In this document: one piece after another, positions 8,735 to 16,718 of the stretch
Layout: each line of letters begins with the position of its first letter
Numbering within the stretch: position 1 is the first letter of the stretch
Virus record (IMG/VR): IMGVR_UViG_3300033064_000176
Coordinates: 1 to 27,682 of that record
Reading direction: 5' to 3' (one strand)
From: a virus
Length of the DNA stretch: 27,682 nucleotides
The notes under the pieces: generated by a model
What the model saw: the letters and a program-made list of their open reading frames with translations, nothing else
What the model was told of the DNA's origin: nothing
The model's database searches: none
Position numbers and translations under genes: made by a program

Positions 8735-9193
8735 CTAGGTTAGCTTAGCGAATTGGACGTAGGTTCTTTGACTAGGAGCCACCACATAAGACAATCGCTT
8801 GAACCCAAGAAGATGAAGAAGCTTCATGTGCATCTTGTTTCGTGGGTCAGCAATGTTATGGAGTACCTCATACTCGGTCTGTGAGGCTACCCATTTGCGG
8901 GCCTCCGAAAGAAACAACTTGGGGTAGGATCGGACATAGGGTGTGGTAAGCATCCAAATGGCTCCGCAATGGGCATCTGTTCTGGATACCCCCGCTACCC
9001 CGCAGATCATCCCCCTGGGGTTCCAGAAGGTCACAGGGTGGTCTGAGAGGAGGACAGACATAGTTACCGCATGGGTAAGGTCAGTGTGACCCAGCCCAAG
9101 CAGTTCCTGTTTGTCGTCCTCCTGAAGGTTGTTGGCCACCCAGATTGCATCCAGGTGACCTGCCTTGTTAATCAGTTTCTTGCAAATACGCAT
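8735..9193 (-). CDS. 13: T7 gp13-like internal/assembly protein with acetyltransferase-like fold (DUF2833-type)
   Basis: A 152-residue protein between tubular protein B and the gp14-like gene. The pattern GVAGVSRTDAHCGAIWMLTT, then HNIADPRNKMHMKLLHLLGF, resembles DUF2833 phage proteins related to T7 gp13, whose fold recalls GNAT acetyltransferases. T7 gp13 is needed for correct assembly of the internal core and is not thought to be an enzyme. I place the start at ATG 9193-9191 (MRICKKL), 5 bp after the gp12-like stop. An in-frame TTG at 9202 overlaps that stop and would add three residues, but an ATG is preferred. Whether the protein stays in the mature particle cannot be told from sequence. 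Confidence 0.8.
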   Translation of the reverse strand: MRICKKLINKAGHLDAIWVANNLQEDDKQELLGLGHTDLTHAVTMSVLLSDHPVTFWNPRGMICGVAGVSRTDAHCGAIWMLTTPYVRSYPKLFLSEARKWVASQTEYEVLHNIADPRNKMHMKLLHLLGFKRLSYVVAPSQRTYVQFAKLT

Positions 9194-9198
9194 AGGTG

Positions 9199-12183
9199 TC
9201 AAACACGGCTAATGCCTTTGGTGTTGTAGGTTCCTTCCCACGTCACAGACGTGAAGGCAGTAGGGAAGGGACTGTCAGCAATCAATTCAAACTCAAACTG
9301 TGTTCCCTTTGCAAGAATAGGAACAACACTTTGAGCATTACGAATGATTGGAATGTTGTTTGCCTTGTAGTAGTCGGCACTGATCTGGGGAAGTGCTAAG
9401 GAAAACTCATTCCTTCCCTGGGCACGTACCACAGCCCGATAAGGACCGGAGTTGTAACTATCAATACGGAGACGAGACACATAGGGGACATTCACCGTAT
9501 CTTTCTTTTCACCTGCGGCGGCGCTGTCAGAGTAGTAGAAAGCTGGCAGTTGTGCTAATGCCTCGTACTTGTAACCAAGAGCAAACAGTGATGTGGTTTG
9601 GTTGCCCTCAACAGTAAGGAAGTACCGCTGACCCACAGCCTTGCTCATGTCCACCGTAATGGTCTGCTCTTCAAAGTATCCAGCAACATCTGGATTAAGA
9701 TACATCAGTACGGCCTGTTCATTGGTGTCTTCAAAGCCATCCTTGAAACACACATGCGTCAGATCAGTACCAGCATCATAGGCCAGTGTTGGTGAATAGT
9801 CAAACAAGTCCAGACGAACGTCAAGGTATTCACCCTCAAACAGCAAAGACTCAGCTGGTGTCTCAGTAATCAGAGACAGCACACTCAGGACATAGTTACT
9901 ACCATGTTTGGTAATGACATACATCAGGTCCTGATCAAAGTCAAAGTGTTCAATGGTGCCCGGCATGTTCCAACGGAACCACCCTGAGATTCGTGACTCA
10001 CCCAGCATGAAGAACCGATAAAGGTACAACGAGCTGGGTTCTTGCTTGCTTAGTAGTGCAAGGGTGTTGGATGCTTGTGATGCTTTGAATGCCGTGATTA
10101 CTGCTGGAACATAGGAAGGGATGGGTCTGGTAAGTTCAATAACCACAGGCTTCCCGCCAATGTTGTCACCAATGTTCATTTCAAACACCGAGGTTGCCTT
10201 CAAGCCCTCCTCCACAAACACAAAGCTAGGACCTATGTCAACAGGAGATACCTTATCAGACTGGCTGTAGGAAGACAGTAGGTTAATCTCAGCAGTCTTT
10301 GCCGAGAAGGATTCTGTGGTGGTCTCCAGGATGTACTGTGCATTGTCCCCAAACAAGATCAATCCTCTCGGAGCAGGCACTACCTGCTTCAATCTGATTG
10401 GTTTTCGGCTGCTTGCACTGATGTCAATAGGATCACTATCAACTACGGTGATGACCGTGCTGGCAAAGAAGTTGAAGTAGTCCCCTGCCTGTGAGCAGAT
10501 TGCATTCTGACGAGACGTGAAGACAATACGGTTCTTGTAAAAAGAAATACTGTCCAGGGCAAATCCAACAAAAGATGGGAATGGGTTTGAAGTGTTATCA
10601 CCAACAACACGAGGTTTCCAGTATTGGAGGCGAGCCTCATCACCCTCCAAGTTCTGGGTATTCACACTGGTGATGGTAAAACTGTCCCCGGAAGGAATGC
10701 TTACCACGTTGGTTGCGGCATACCCCTGCCCTGGCTGAGCAATACTGATACCATCAATGATGCCAAAGGTGGTTTGAGTACTGGTAATACCGGCCCGTAG
10801 TTCGTTGCTGATGTTTTGAAAGGAGCTGTTGATGAAATAACTGGTATTACCAATCACCAATGGACTGGCATCTGATGTTACACCAATCTGAGAACCATTA
10901 AGATACCAATAGTATGTAACGGTTGTTGTGATAATATCAGGATTTTGAAAACTTTGATCTCCTTCGTGTCTGTAACCACCATACTCTGACGTTGTTGTTA
11001 CAATTTGCCGCACATAACTACTACTGTTAGCCGCAAAAGAACTGGTTACAATATTAGATCGAATCTTATCAACCTTAATTCGGAGGTTCTTTCCTGCTCC
11101 TCCTGTGGCTTCAAATTGTTCTCCAATAACATGTCCAGCGGAATAAGCATTGGTGATGCTGACGGCGGTTGGAATGCCCGTAACAACACTTGTCCCCGCA
11201 CTTGCAATGGCAGATGCCTCGTCAAGCTTACGATAGGTAAACGTACCATTAGCCTCTCGGATGAGCACATGAGGCATGGTCTCTTCATTAAAACCAAGAA
11301 CCGTGCTAGGAGCTACGGTTTCATCCCAACGTCCAATGCCAGCACCACTATTGTCATCGGTGCGAAACACAACCCAATAGTCATCTTCGGCAACCGACTC
11401 CGTGCCACCAACCTTGATCTTGAGGTTATTGAGGAACTGGGTAGGTAAGTTAGCAGGAGAGGTTACCACACCCTTGTAGGCGTTAATGGCTGTGCCTGTG
11501 CTACCACCCTTTGCTTCAATGGTGAAGTCAACGTTTGTGTTACGACGAATGTGGATGCTGTTACCAATAGCAGTAGCAACCCAACTAGCATTACCATTGA
11601 TGGCAGAAGCTAGGCCACCAACAATGTCAGACACGTTGAGTTGTACGGTGCCCGTGGTGGGGGTTGCGTAGGAAAATGCTGTGCCGTTCAACGTAATGAT
11701 GTAGGTGGAGGAATACGCAATCGTAGCAATAGTTACAAATGCGTACGGGGTCTGTGCCGCGCTGGTTGCCCCTGCCTGTGCTACCTTGATATTCCGGTTC
11801 AGAACAAAGATGTAATCGTTGACCTGAAGGGTAGTAAGGTCATCAAAGGAATCATGAACAGCATAGGCAGTTGCTTCAGCTGCAACCGCATTCACTGTTT
11901 GCTGAATACCATTGTTGGCACTCCATACCTTCAAAGCACCTGCCTTGCTGAACTGGACAAGATACTTCTCCTTATCATCTCGGAAGATGGTGAACCACGT
12001 ACCATCACTTACAGCATTGGCTAACTTACTGACTCCTCTCATTCCTGGACGTTTGGTAAGACCAAGTGTCACATCAGGATAGTAGTTATCACAAACACGA
12101 AGCTGTGTGCTTAGCTTAATTGAATCTGGTTGTTGAGAAACACCACCAATTAGGTTAGGGATTTTCTGGGAGATGGCAGCCAT
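9199..12183 (-). CDS. 12: Tail tubular protein B, T7 gp12-like nozzle
   Basis: A 994-residue protein. Its N-terminus, ISQKIPNLIGGVSQQPD followed by LTKRPGMR, matches the T7 gp12 signature (ISQSIKNLKGGISQQPD, then GLQKRPP). The rest is beta-rich, as expected for the nozzle that closes the tail tube, with a recognisable middle segment (QVVPAPRGLILFGDNAQYIL) and several aromatic-rich strands near the C-terminus. T7 gp12 has 794 residues, so this homologue is about 200 residues longer, in line with the enlarged versions I recall in cyanopodoviruses. Its ATG overlaps the stop of the gp11-like gene by one base (TAATG), so translation is probably coupled and the two tail-tube parts made together. 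Confidence 0.93.
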   Translation of the reverse strand: MAAISQKIPNLIGGVSQQPDSIKLSTQLRVCDNYYPDVTLGLTKRPGMRGVSKLANAVSDGTWFTIFRDDKEKYLVQFSKAGALKVWSANNGIQQTVNAVAAEATAYAVHDSFDDLTTLQVNDYIFVLNRNIKVAQAGATSAAQTPYAFVTIATIAYSSTYIITLNGTAFSYATPTTGTVQLNVSDIVGGLASAINGNASWVATAIGNSIHIRRNTNVDFTIEAKGGSTGTAINAYKGVVTSPANLPTQFLNNLKIKVGGTESVAEDDYWVVFRTDDNSGAGIGRWDETVAPSTVLGFNEETMPHVLIREANGTFTYRKLDEASAIASAGTSVVTGIPTAVSITNAYSAGHVIGEQFEATGGAGKNLRIKVDKIRSNIVTSSFAANSSSYVRQIVTTTSEYGGYRHEGDQSFQNPDIITTTVTYYWYLNGSQIGVTSDASPLVIGNTSYFINSSFQNISNELRAGITSTQTTFGIIDGISIAQPGQGYAATNVVSIPSGDSFTITSVNTQNLEGDEARLQYWKPRVVGDNTSNPFPSFVGFALDSISFYKNRIVFTSRQNAICSQAGDYFNFFASTVITVVDSDPIDISASSRKPIRLKQVVPAPRGLILFGDNAQYILETTTESFSAKTAEINLLSSYSQSDKVSPVDIGPSFVFVEEGLKATSVFEMNIGDNIGGKPVVIELTRPIPSYVPAVITAFKASQASNTLALLSKQEPSSLYLYRFFMLGESRISGWFRWNMPGTIEHFDFDQDLMYVITKHGSNYVLSVLSLITETPAESLLFEGEYLDVRLDLFDYSPTLAYDAGTDLTHVCFKDGFEDTNEQAVLMYLNPDVAGYFEEQTITVDMSKAVGQRYFLTVEGNQTTSLFALGYKYEALAQLPAFYYSDSAAAGEKKDTVNVPYVSRLRIDSYNSGPYRAVVRAQGRNEFSLALPQISADYYKANNIPIIRNAQSVVPILAKGTQFEFELIADSPFPTAFTSVTWEGTYNTKGISRV

Positions 12184-12782
12184 TATCGTGCAATAGTACG
12201 GAACGGTGTGTAAGAAACGTAGTAGTTCTGACCACTCTCAACGCCAAAGATACTTACCGCAGAGGTGTTGGTATCATAGGCCAAGCAGTTGGAACGTAGG
12301 ATAGTTTCATCCTGGGCATTGAACTGGAACATCTCCTTGGATCCTACCACGCTGCCCGCAAAGACACGAGCTGCTCGTCTGGCAATGTAGTCCTGGAAGA
12401 CCTGGGGAAGATCCTCAAATTCAAAGAGAATTACAATGTCACAAAGAAGTGGGTCAGCAGTTGGAAAGGTGAAGCTATGAGAAATCTTATCGTAGAGTTT
12501 GCCGTTTCTCAATACGGTCTGGTATTTTTGCACATTGCTATTCTTGTTGTCTGAAATCTGAAGGATACCATTGGGAACAGTAATTGTCCCATCAATGTCA
12601 GGAGTGAAGGGGTAGTTAATCTCAGTATTGAAATTCCATCCTTCTCCTTGGACCTCTCGGTTCACAGACTCAATGATGCTCAGTGCTGTGGCAATCTCTG
12701 GGTTGGCGATGTCGAGCGACACCACTGGTGCCTGCCCGATGCCAACCAACATCTGGTTAATGGCTTGAAGTTGGGTAGTCAT
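12183..12782 (-). CDS. 11: Tail tubular protein A, T7 gp11-like adaptor (gatekeeper)
   Basis: A 199-residue protein, close to T7 gp11 (196 residues). The N-terminal helix AINQMLVGIGQAPV followed by an EVQGEGWNFNTE segment is the usual family signature. The C-terminal half carries DLPQVFQDYIARRAARVFAGS, also typical. In T7 the protein forms a dodecameric ring that joins the portal to the gp12 nozzle and provides the fibre docking site. It is the first gene after the terminator that follows the capsid gene, as gene 11 is in T7. The ATG lies about 20 bp downstream of that terminator's U-run, with no clear purine-rich ribosome site. The stop TAA overlaps the next ATG by one base. Confidence 0.92.
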   Translation of the reverse strand: MTTQLQAINQMLVGIGQAPVVSLDIANPEIATALSIIESVNREVQGEGWNFNTEINYPFTPDIDGTITVPNGILQISDNKNSNVQKYQTVLRNGKLYDKISHSFTFPTADPLLCDIVILFEFEDLPQVFQDYIARRAARVFAGSVVGSKEMFQFNAQDETILRSNCLAYDTNTSAVSIFGVESGQNYYVSYTPFRTIAR

Positions 12783-12802
12783 GTTTCGGACAGGTAGGTA
12801 TT

Positions 12803-12839
12803 AAAAAAAAGGACCCAACCCATAATAGGTCAGGCCCTT
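12803..12839 (-). terminator. Rho-independent terminator after the capsid gene (T7 Tphi analogue)
   Basis: On the minus strand the transcript carries AAGGGCCTGACC (12839-12828), a 7-nt loop, and GGTTGGGTCCTT (12820-12809). This makes a 12-bp stem with three G-U wobbles and no mismatch, whose base runs into eight consecutive U (12810-12803). It lies 19 bp after the capsid stop and before the gp11-like gene, exactly where T7 has its late terminator Tphi. It should end most transcripts after the capsid gene, letting capsid mRNA outnumber tail mRNA. Because the stem relies on G-U pairs, the plus strand would form a weaker hairpin, so it is directional. Confidence 0.88.
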
Positions 12840-12858
12840 ATGAAAGGATCACAAAGGA

Positions 12859-13857
12859 TCAGACGTTACGGAAAGCACCAGCAACGCCAACGCGCACAGC
12901 GCCAGCACCATAGGCCAGACGGCCCACGATCACGTCGCCTTGATAAATCACCTTGGTGTCAGCACCAGTGGTCTGAACCGAAGGACCGATGGCTTCCACA
13001 ACGCCGGCAGCGTCACGATGGAAGATCAGGCCGCAGGAGTTGGTGAAGTTGGAAGCAATGCCGTAGGAGTTGTTCTCACCGGTCACAGCAGCAGCATCAA
13101 TGGCAGCGCCAGTGGCGGAACCATACTTGCCCAGGAAGGGGATGTTGTTGCTCTTCTTGATGCTGATACCAGCGATCTCATAGAGACCATCGCCGGAGCT
13201 AAGGTTACCACCAGAGGCACCATAGTCGCGGTTCAGGATGTTGGTGTCAACCTGGCTGATCAGGGCGTAGTACTGACGGGGGGACAGTACGGCCACACGA
13301 CCATCCTTAGGAGCAGCCACTTCATCAAGACGGGCAGCAGCTTCAAAGAAGCCGTCAACCAGGGCTTGGGCATCATACTCCTTGGAGGCACCCAGGTTGA
13401 TCTGGAAACCACCAGGCTCGCCGGTTACGGCAGCGGTAGCAGAGGAGGCCTTGTCCAGAACGCGGAAGATGCGACGATCATAGAACTCAGCAAGGCTCTG
13501 GCCGATCTGACGGGCGATAGGGCCACGGATGTCATACTGGCTCATCACCTCATCAAGGCTGTCCACAAAGGCACTGGCGATCAGCAGATCGTCCATTGCG
13601 ATGGTGGTCTCAGCAGCAGGAGGATTGCCAGCACCCAGGATGGGCACACCAGCAACGTGGTAACCAGCCGAGATACGACCGGTGTGAATGAACTGGGCTT
13701 GCTTACCACCACGGAGGGTCCGGTTCATGACCAGATCCTTAGCAATGGTGCTGTTACGGAAGGCTTCGTAGACTTCGCCAGTGAACAGCTTCAGGAAAAG
13801 AGCGGTAGTACTGCCAGCTTTGTTAGCCTGGCCAAGATAGGTAGGTGTTGCAGACAT
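12859..13857 (-). CDS. 10: Major capsid protein, T7 gp10-like (HK97 fold)
   Basis: A 332-residue protein in the gp10 position, after the scaffold and before tubular A. T7 gp10A has 345 residues. Family features are the N-terminal helix FLKLFTGEVYEAF, then GGKQAQFIHTGRISAGYHVAG (E-loop region), IAMDDLLIASAFVDSLDE, and the C-terminal HRDAAGVVEAIGP and YQGDVIVGRLAYGAGAVRVG strands. It should adopt the HK97 fold and form the icosahedral shell. The gene stands alone between a 200-bp structured leader and a strong terminator, as expected for the most highly expressed gene. Codons are strikingly uniform and GC-ending compared with its neighbours (many GCC, ACC, ATC), in line with high expression. 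No T7-like gp10B frameshift extension is evident, because the terminator follows directly. Confidence 0.95.
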   Translation of the reverse strand: MSATPTYLGQANKAGSTTALFLKLFTGEVYEAFRNSTIAKDLVMNRTLRGGKQAQFIHTGRISAGYHVAGVPILGAGNPPAAETTIAMDDLLIASAFVDSLDEVMSQYDIRGPIARQIGQSLAEFYDRRIFRVLDKASSATAAVTGEPGGFQINLGASKEYDAQALVDGFFEAAARLDEVAAPKDGRVAVLSPRQYYALISQVDTNILNRDYGASGGNLSSGDGLYEIAGISIKKSNNIPFLGKYGSATGAAIDAAAVTGENNSYGIASNFTNSCGLIFHRDAAGVVEAIGPSVQTTGADTKVIYQGDVIVGRLAYGAGAVRVGVAGAFRNV

Positions 13858-14057
13858 GAGTCTTAGTAGGTAAGAGTGTTATGACAGTTCCCAAACGTTT
13901 GGTTTTTCCTAGGAGGTAGTATTCGGTTGTTAGGCAATAGTCCCGTCATATTGGGTGTCCACCGCAGCGGGCCAATACTCCAGCTAGCTGGGTTTTTTAA
14001 TGAGGTCCCGACCTCAAGAGAAAGGGGGTCCGACACTGAGGTGCCCCCAATCTGTTC
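13858..14057 (-). promoter_or_regulatory. Structured leader between scaffold and capsid genes, likely late promoter region
   Basis: This 200-bp stretch holds no credible gene. It contains five inverted repeats: a GGGGG/CCCCC stem at 14024-14048; TGAGGTC-CC-GACCTCA at 14001-14016; the 12-bp palindrome CCAGCTAGCTGG at 13980-13991; arms TATTGG/CCAATA at 13949-13977 enclosing CCGCAGCGG; and the 12-bp palindrome CCAAACGTTTGG at 13891-13902. Position, just before the capsid gene, matches T7 promoter phi10, so a phage-polymerase promoter is expected here. One candidate is ATTGGGGGCACC, reading on the minus strand from 14051. No purine-rich ribosome site is evident within 15 bp of the capsid ATG. The promoter role is inferred. 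Confidence 0.6.
14024..14048 (-). terminator. Possible weak terminator or attenuator after the scaffold gene
   Basis: On the minus strand GGGGG (14048-14044) can pair with CCCCC (14028-14024) across a 15-nt loop that holds a further CAC/GTG pairing. The 3' arm is followed by TTTCTCTT. This is 9 bp after the scaffold stop. The uridine run is interrupted and the stem short, so termination would be partial; it could equally be a 5'-end mRNA structure of the late capsid transcript. Confidence 0.35.
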
Positions 14058-14912
14058 TTACATCAAATCGTTGCTGTTTGCAAGCTTCTGCTCTACGTCA
14101 TAGCGATAGGCAGGGTCATTGCGGTAGCGTGGATCTGAAATAGCTCGTGCAAGTTCAGCCTGGCTACGGAAACCCGGTTCTGGGCGAGGTGCGCGATTGC
14201 CACTGACACGCTTACCTTCAAAGCCCACAGCATCCTTGAAACGATTGTTAAGGGCCTGCACAGCAAAGAAGATAGCATCTTTGTTGCCACTGTTCACCAC
14301 ATTGTCATAGGCTGCGACCTCCTCAGGTTTGAGGTTATCAGCAGCCCATGCAAGGGTATCATTGTAAGCATCTTGCCCGCCCACGGATGTGACGATGGAC
14401 TGGGCATCAGTATCAGACAAAGGTTGTGCCTTTGCCACTGGGTTACTCTTTTGGAGTTCCAGGTAAGCATCAATGAGTTGCTCTGATGGCATCTCCTTCA
14501 GCTTCTGGATGGTCTCCGGTTTCAGAGCATTATCATTGGAGTAGTATTCCTCCGAAGCATCCTTCAGAAATTGAACTCTTTCAGTAACCGGTGATTCGGT
14601 TTCTGATTCAGTTTCTTCAGAAGATTCTTCGGTAGTCTCCTCTGTTGATTCCTCATCTGTTGGTTCAGATTCCTTGGATCCAAGCTTTTTCTGTAGTTCC
14701 AGATAAGCCTTTTCAAGGTCTTCAGCAGACTTGAACTTTCCAGCATACTGACCAGCATCCTCGGAATCAGTTTGACTTCGACGATACTTTTCTTCATTTG
14801 CTGCTTCTTGGGCCTCAATAATCTTGCTACCAGTCTCCAGGTTCTTTGTTTCTGTTGCCTCACGGGCAGCAGTCACATCTGGATCAGTACCATCAAAAAT
14901 GATTTCAGACAT
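14058..14912 (-). CDS. 9: Capsid assembly scaffolding protein, T7 gp9-like
   Basis: A 284-residue, strongly acidic protein located between the portal and capsid genes like T7 gp9 (307 residues). A disordered Glu/Ser/Thr-rich block (ESEPTDEESTEETTEESS-like) lies around residues 79-108. Helical segments follow, with LKEMPSEQLIDAYLELQ. The conserved C-terminus has FRSQAELARAISDPRYRNDPAYR, then DVEQKLANS, a pattern I recognise from T7-like scaffolds, where the C-terminal helix-turn-helix binds capsid protein. The protein guides procapsid assembly and leaves before DNA packaging. Its ATG follows the preceding small gene's stop by 6 bp, and its own stop opens the long capsid leader. Confidence 0.9.
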   Translation of the reverse strand: MSEIIFDGTDPDVTAAREATETKNLETGSKIIEAQEAANEEKYRRSQTDSEDAGQYAGKFKSAEDLEKAYLELQKKLGSKESEPTDEESTEETTEESSEETESETESPVTERVQFLKDASEEYYSNDNALKPETIQKLKEMPSEQLIDAYLELQKSNPVAKAQPLSDTDAQSIVTSVGGQDAYNDTLAWAADNLKPEEVAAYDNVVNSGNKDAIFFAVQALNNRFKDAVGFEGKRVSGNRAPRPEPGFRSQAELARAISDPRYRNDPAYRYDVEQKLANSNDLM

Positions 14913-14918
14913 TGAGAG

Positions 14919-15131
14919 TTAGTGGATGACAATAGAAACACAACCAACACCAGGGGCAGTTACCTTGGCATCACCATACTTGAACTGTTCCTTAGGACCA
15001 GACGGGGATGGGATGCTTACTGGTGTGGGAATTGCAGAAGGCAACTCATTACTGCTGTTGGGGTCGGGCAGGGGGTCCTGCTGCTGGGGCAGCTTGACCA
15101 CTGCCTGCTTGTTGCGAGGTGTTAACGACAT
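14919..15131 (-). CDS. Small Pro-rich protein of unknown function overlapping the portal 3' end
   Basis: A 70-residue protein beginning MSLTPRNKQAVVKLPQQQD. Its first 83 bp are read out of frame from the end of the portal gene. Residues 13-45 are rich in Pro, Ser and Gln and look disordered. The C-terminus (FKYGDAKVTAPGVGCVSIVIH) is more structured, with a likely beta-strand end. No in-frame ATG exists after the portal stop, so the overlap is required if the gene is real. A GTG at 15152 could lengthen it by seven residues. A gene at this place, ending six bases before the scaffold ATG, fits the tight gene packing. I do not recognise a family; a minor head or connector-related protein is a guess from position only. 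Confidence 0.65.
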   Translation of the reverse strand: MSLTPRNKQAVVKLPQQQDPLPDPNSSNELPSAIPTPVSIPSPSGPKEQFKYGDAKVTAPGVGCVSIVIH

Positions 15132-16716
15132 TTTGAAGGGCTTCAAGAGCACCAGGGTTTTTGGTGGGGTCCATCATAGGAGCCTTAGCCAGTTGTCCGG
15201 CCTGTCCCATAATGCTATTGGACATGTTCATCTGCTGCATCTTCTGCATTTCTGCATTGCGTTCATCAGCAGTCTTGACCAGTTTCAAGGTATCAATGCC
15301 CTGAGCAGCAGCAAGTCGCTTCACTGCTTCCTCAGGGTCAATGTATTTGGCCATTGCCTCGGGGCCAAGAGCTTGTGAGATTGTGGATAGGAACATCATG
15401 AGAGACTCACGATCCTGTCCACGACCAATACCCTCAAGGCCAGCAATGATGGTGGGGAAGACCACACCCTTAGGAAGGTTTGGTATTTCCTTGGAGCGTT
15501 GGAGCATGAAGAGTTTTCGTGCCAAGTACGGACGAACCAACTCCACAGCCAGGTTGCCATAGATTCCACCAAGCTGCTCATTAAGCTCTTGTTGGGTGGC
15601 TCTGATTTCCTCAGCAGTGGTCCTCTCAGATTGACGCACAGACATCACCAGGAAGGCCTCAGAGAGGCGTTGGGTGAGTGACTGGATCATCTGGTAGGCA
15701 CTACTGAAATCAGCCTGCTTGTTGACCTGAACAGCGGTCACATCATCAGCCCTGCCCATGATGATAGCACCATTCCCTGCCTTGGCAAGGGTACTGGGCT
15801 TCACCGTAGCAGAAGGACTGACAAGGAAGACAACCTTAGCAGCAGCTGCTGAGCCTTCCACCATGGCTTGCATGAGGCCCTCCAGGGACTTCAGGTCTCC
15901 TAGGTACTCCTCAATACGACCACGACCATAGTCCTCACCATCCACCACGTTGAACCGTAGGGGCAGCCAGGGGGTTGTGTTCTTAGGGGCCTTACCAAAG
16001 GAATCAGGAAGGATGGTTCCTTCCACTTCTTGTTTCCATCGCCATTGTCCATCCGTAAGCTTAGCCCAGGTGAACACAGCAACTTCTGATTCCCCAACAC
16101 TCACGTCTGTGCTAGGAGCACTGGTGTTGTCAGAGACATCATTGACATTCCTGGTTGCGTTCTTTTGGAACTCAGGTGGCAGGAACTGTCGGTCAATAGC
16201 TTCAACAGTAACGATCTCGGTGGGACTACCCTCTCCATCTCGGACGACCACATAACGGTCAAGAGGGTACAACTTAACACCACTATTTCCCATGAATACC
16301 AGGGCATTCCCGGTAACAATGAGGTGCTTCATTGCCTGATGAAGGATAACACGATCCTGTGATTCGGCAATGCTTTGCATGACTACCCTCTCCATCTTGG
16401 ACAGAGAGAGGTCAATCTCCGACTTAACGGCAGCACTCATTGATGGGTCCAAGCTGAGCTTACCATCATTGATCTGAAGCTTGAAGAAAGTTGCATTCAC
16501 AGGGAACAAACTTAGCATCAGCTTTGATGCCATGACGTTAACGCCTTTGGCGCCCATACTTTGCCAAGGAGTGGTGAGCTTCTGTCCATTCACCACACCC
16601 GTAGGGGTGAGGAGATACGGAAGAGAAAGCACAGCACAGTCCCTGGCAGTATCCAAGAAGATCGTTCTGTCGCTAGCCAACCTTGCGTAACGACTTGCGG
16701 CAGATTGATTTTCCAT
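15049..16716 (-). CDS. 8: Portal (head-tail connector) protein, T7 gp8-like
   Basis: A 555-residue protein (T7 gp8: 536). The N-terminal region has RYARLASDRTIFLDTARDCA, then PYLLTPTG, then TPWQSMGAKGVNVMASKLMLSLFPVN, the recognisable start of T7-type connectors. Later segments typical of the family include HLIVTGNALVFMG, the DYGRGRIEEYLGDLKSLE segment and AEEIRATQQELNEQLGGIYG. It forms the dodecameric portal through which DNA is packaged and ejected. The C-terminus is Ala/Pro/Gln-rich and ends in three glutamines; this tail overlaps the next small gene. The ATG lies 2 bp after the stop of the preceding gene (TAACAATG). Confidence 0.94.
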   Translation of the reverse strand: MENQSAASRYARLASDRTIFLDTARDCAVLSLPYLLTPTGVVNGQKLTTPWQSMGAKGVNVMASKLMLSLFPVNATFFKLQINDGKLSLDPSMSAAVKSEIDLSLSKMERVVMQSIAESQDRVILHQAMKHLIVTGNALVFMGNSGVKLYPLDRYVVVRDGEGSPTEIVTVEAIDRQFLPPEFQKNATRNVNDVSDNTSAPSTDVSVGESEVAVFTWAKLTDGQWRWKQEVEGTILPDSFGKAPKNTTPWLPLRFNVVDGEDYGRGRIEEYLGDLKSLEGLMQAMVEGSAAAAKVVFLVSPSATVKPSTLAKAGNGAIIMGRADDVTAVQVNKQADFSSAYQMIQSLTQRLSEAFLVMSVRQSERTTAEEIRATQQELNEQLGGIYGNLAVELVRPYLARKLFMLQRSKEIPNLPKGVVFPTIIAGLEGIGRGQDRESLMMFLSTISQALGPEAMAKYIDPEEAVKRLAAAQGIDTLKLVKTADERNAEMQKMQQMNMSNSIMGQAGQLAKAPMMDPTKNPGALEALQNVVNTSQQAGSGQAAPAAGPPARPQQQ

Positions 16717-16718
16717 TG

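Noticed and set aside
12940-13866. Plus-strand open frame of 308 codons opposite the capsid gene
   Set aside because: It is a shadow of the GC-ending codon usage of the capsid gene; the translation shows no domain pattern and the capsid assignment on the minus strand is clear.
13910-13960. AGGAGGT on the plus strand in the capsid leader, like a ribosome site
   Set aside because: No ATG follows at a suitable distance and the frame after the nearby TTG shows nothing protein-like. On the minus strand the same bases read ACCTCCT, which is not a ribosome site.
13891-13998. The two palindromes followed by T-runs as ordinary plus-strand terminators
   Set aside because: Stems are only 4-5 bp once a loop is allowed and no plus-strand gene exists to terminate, so they are listed as an unexplained finding instead of as terminators.
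15038-15050. ATG overlapping the portal stop as TAATG, as at other junctions
   Set aside because: It opens only a ten-codon frame (MSCLLQFPHQ) and is in a different frame from the plausible small gene that spans this point.
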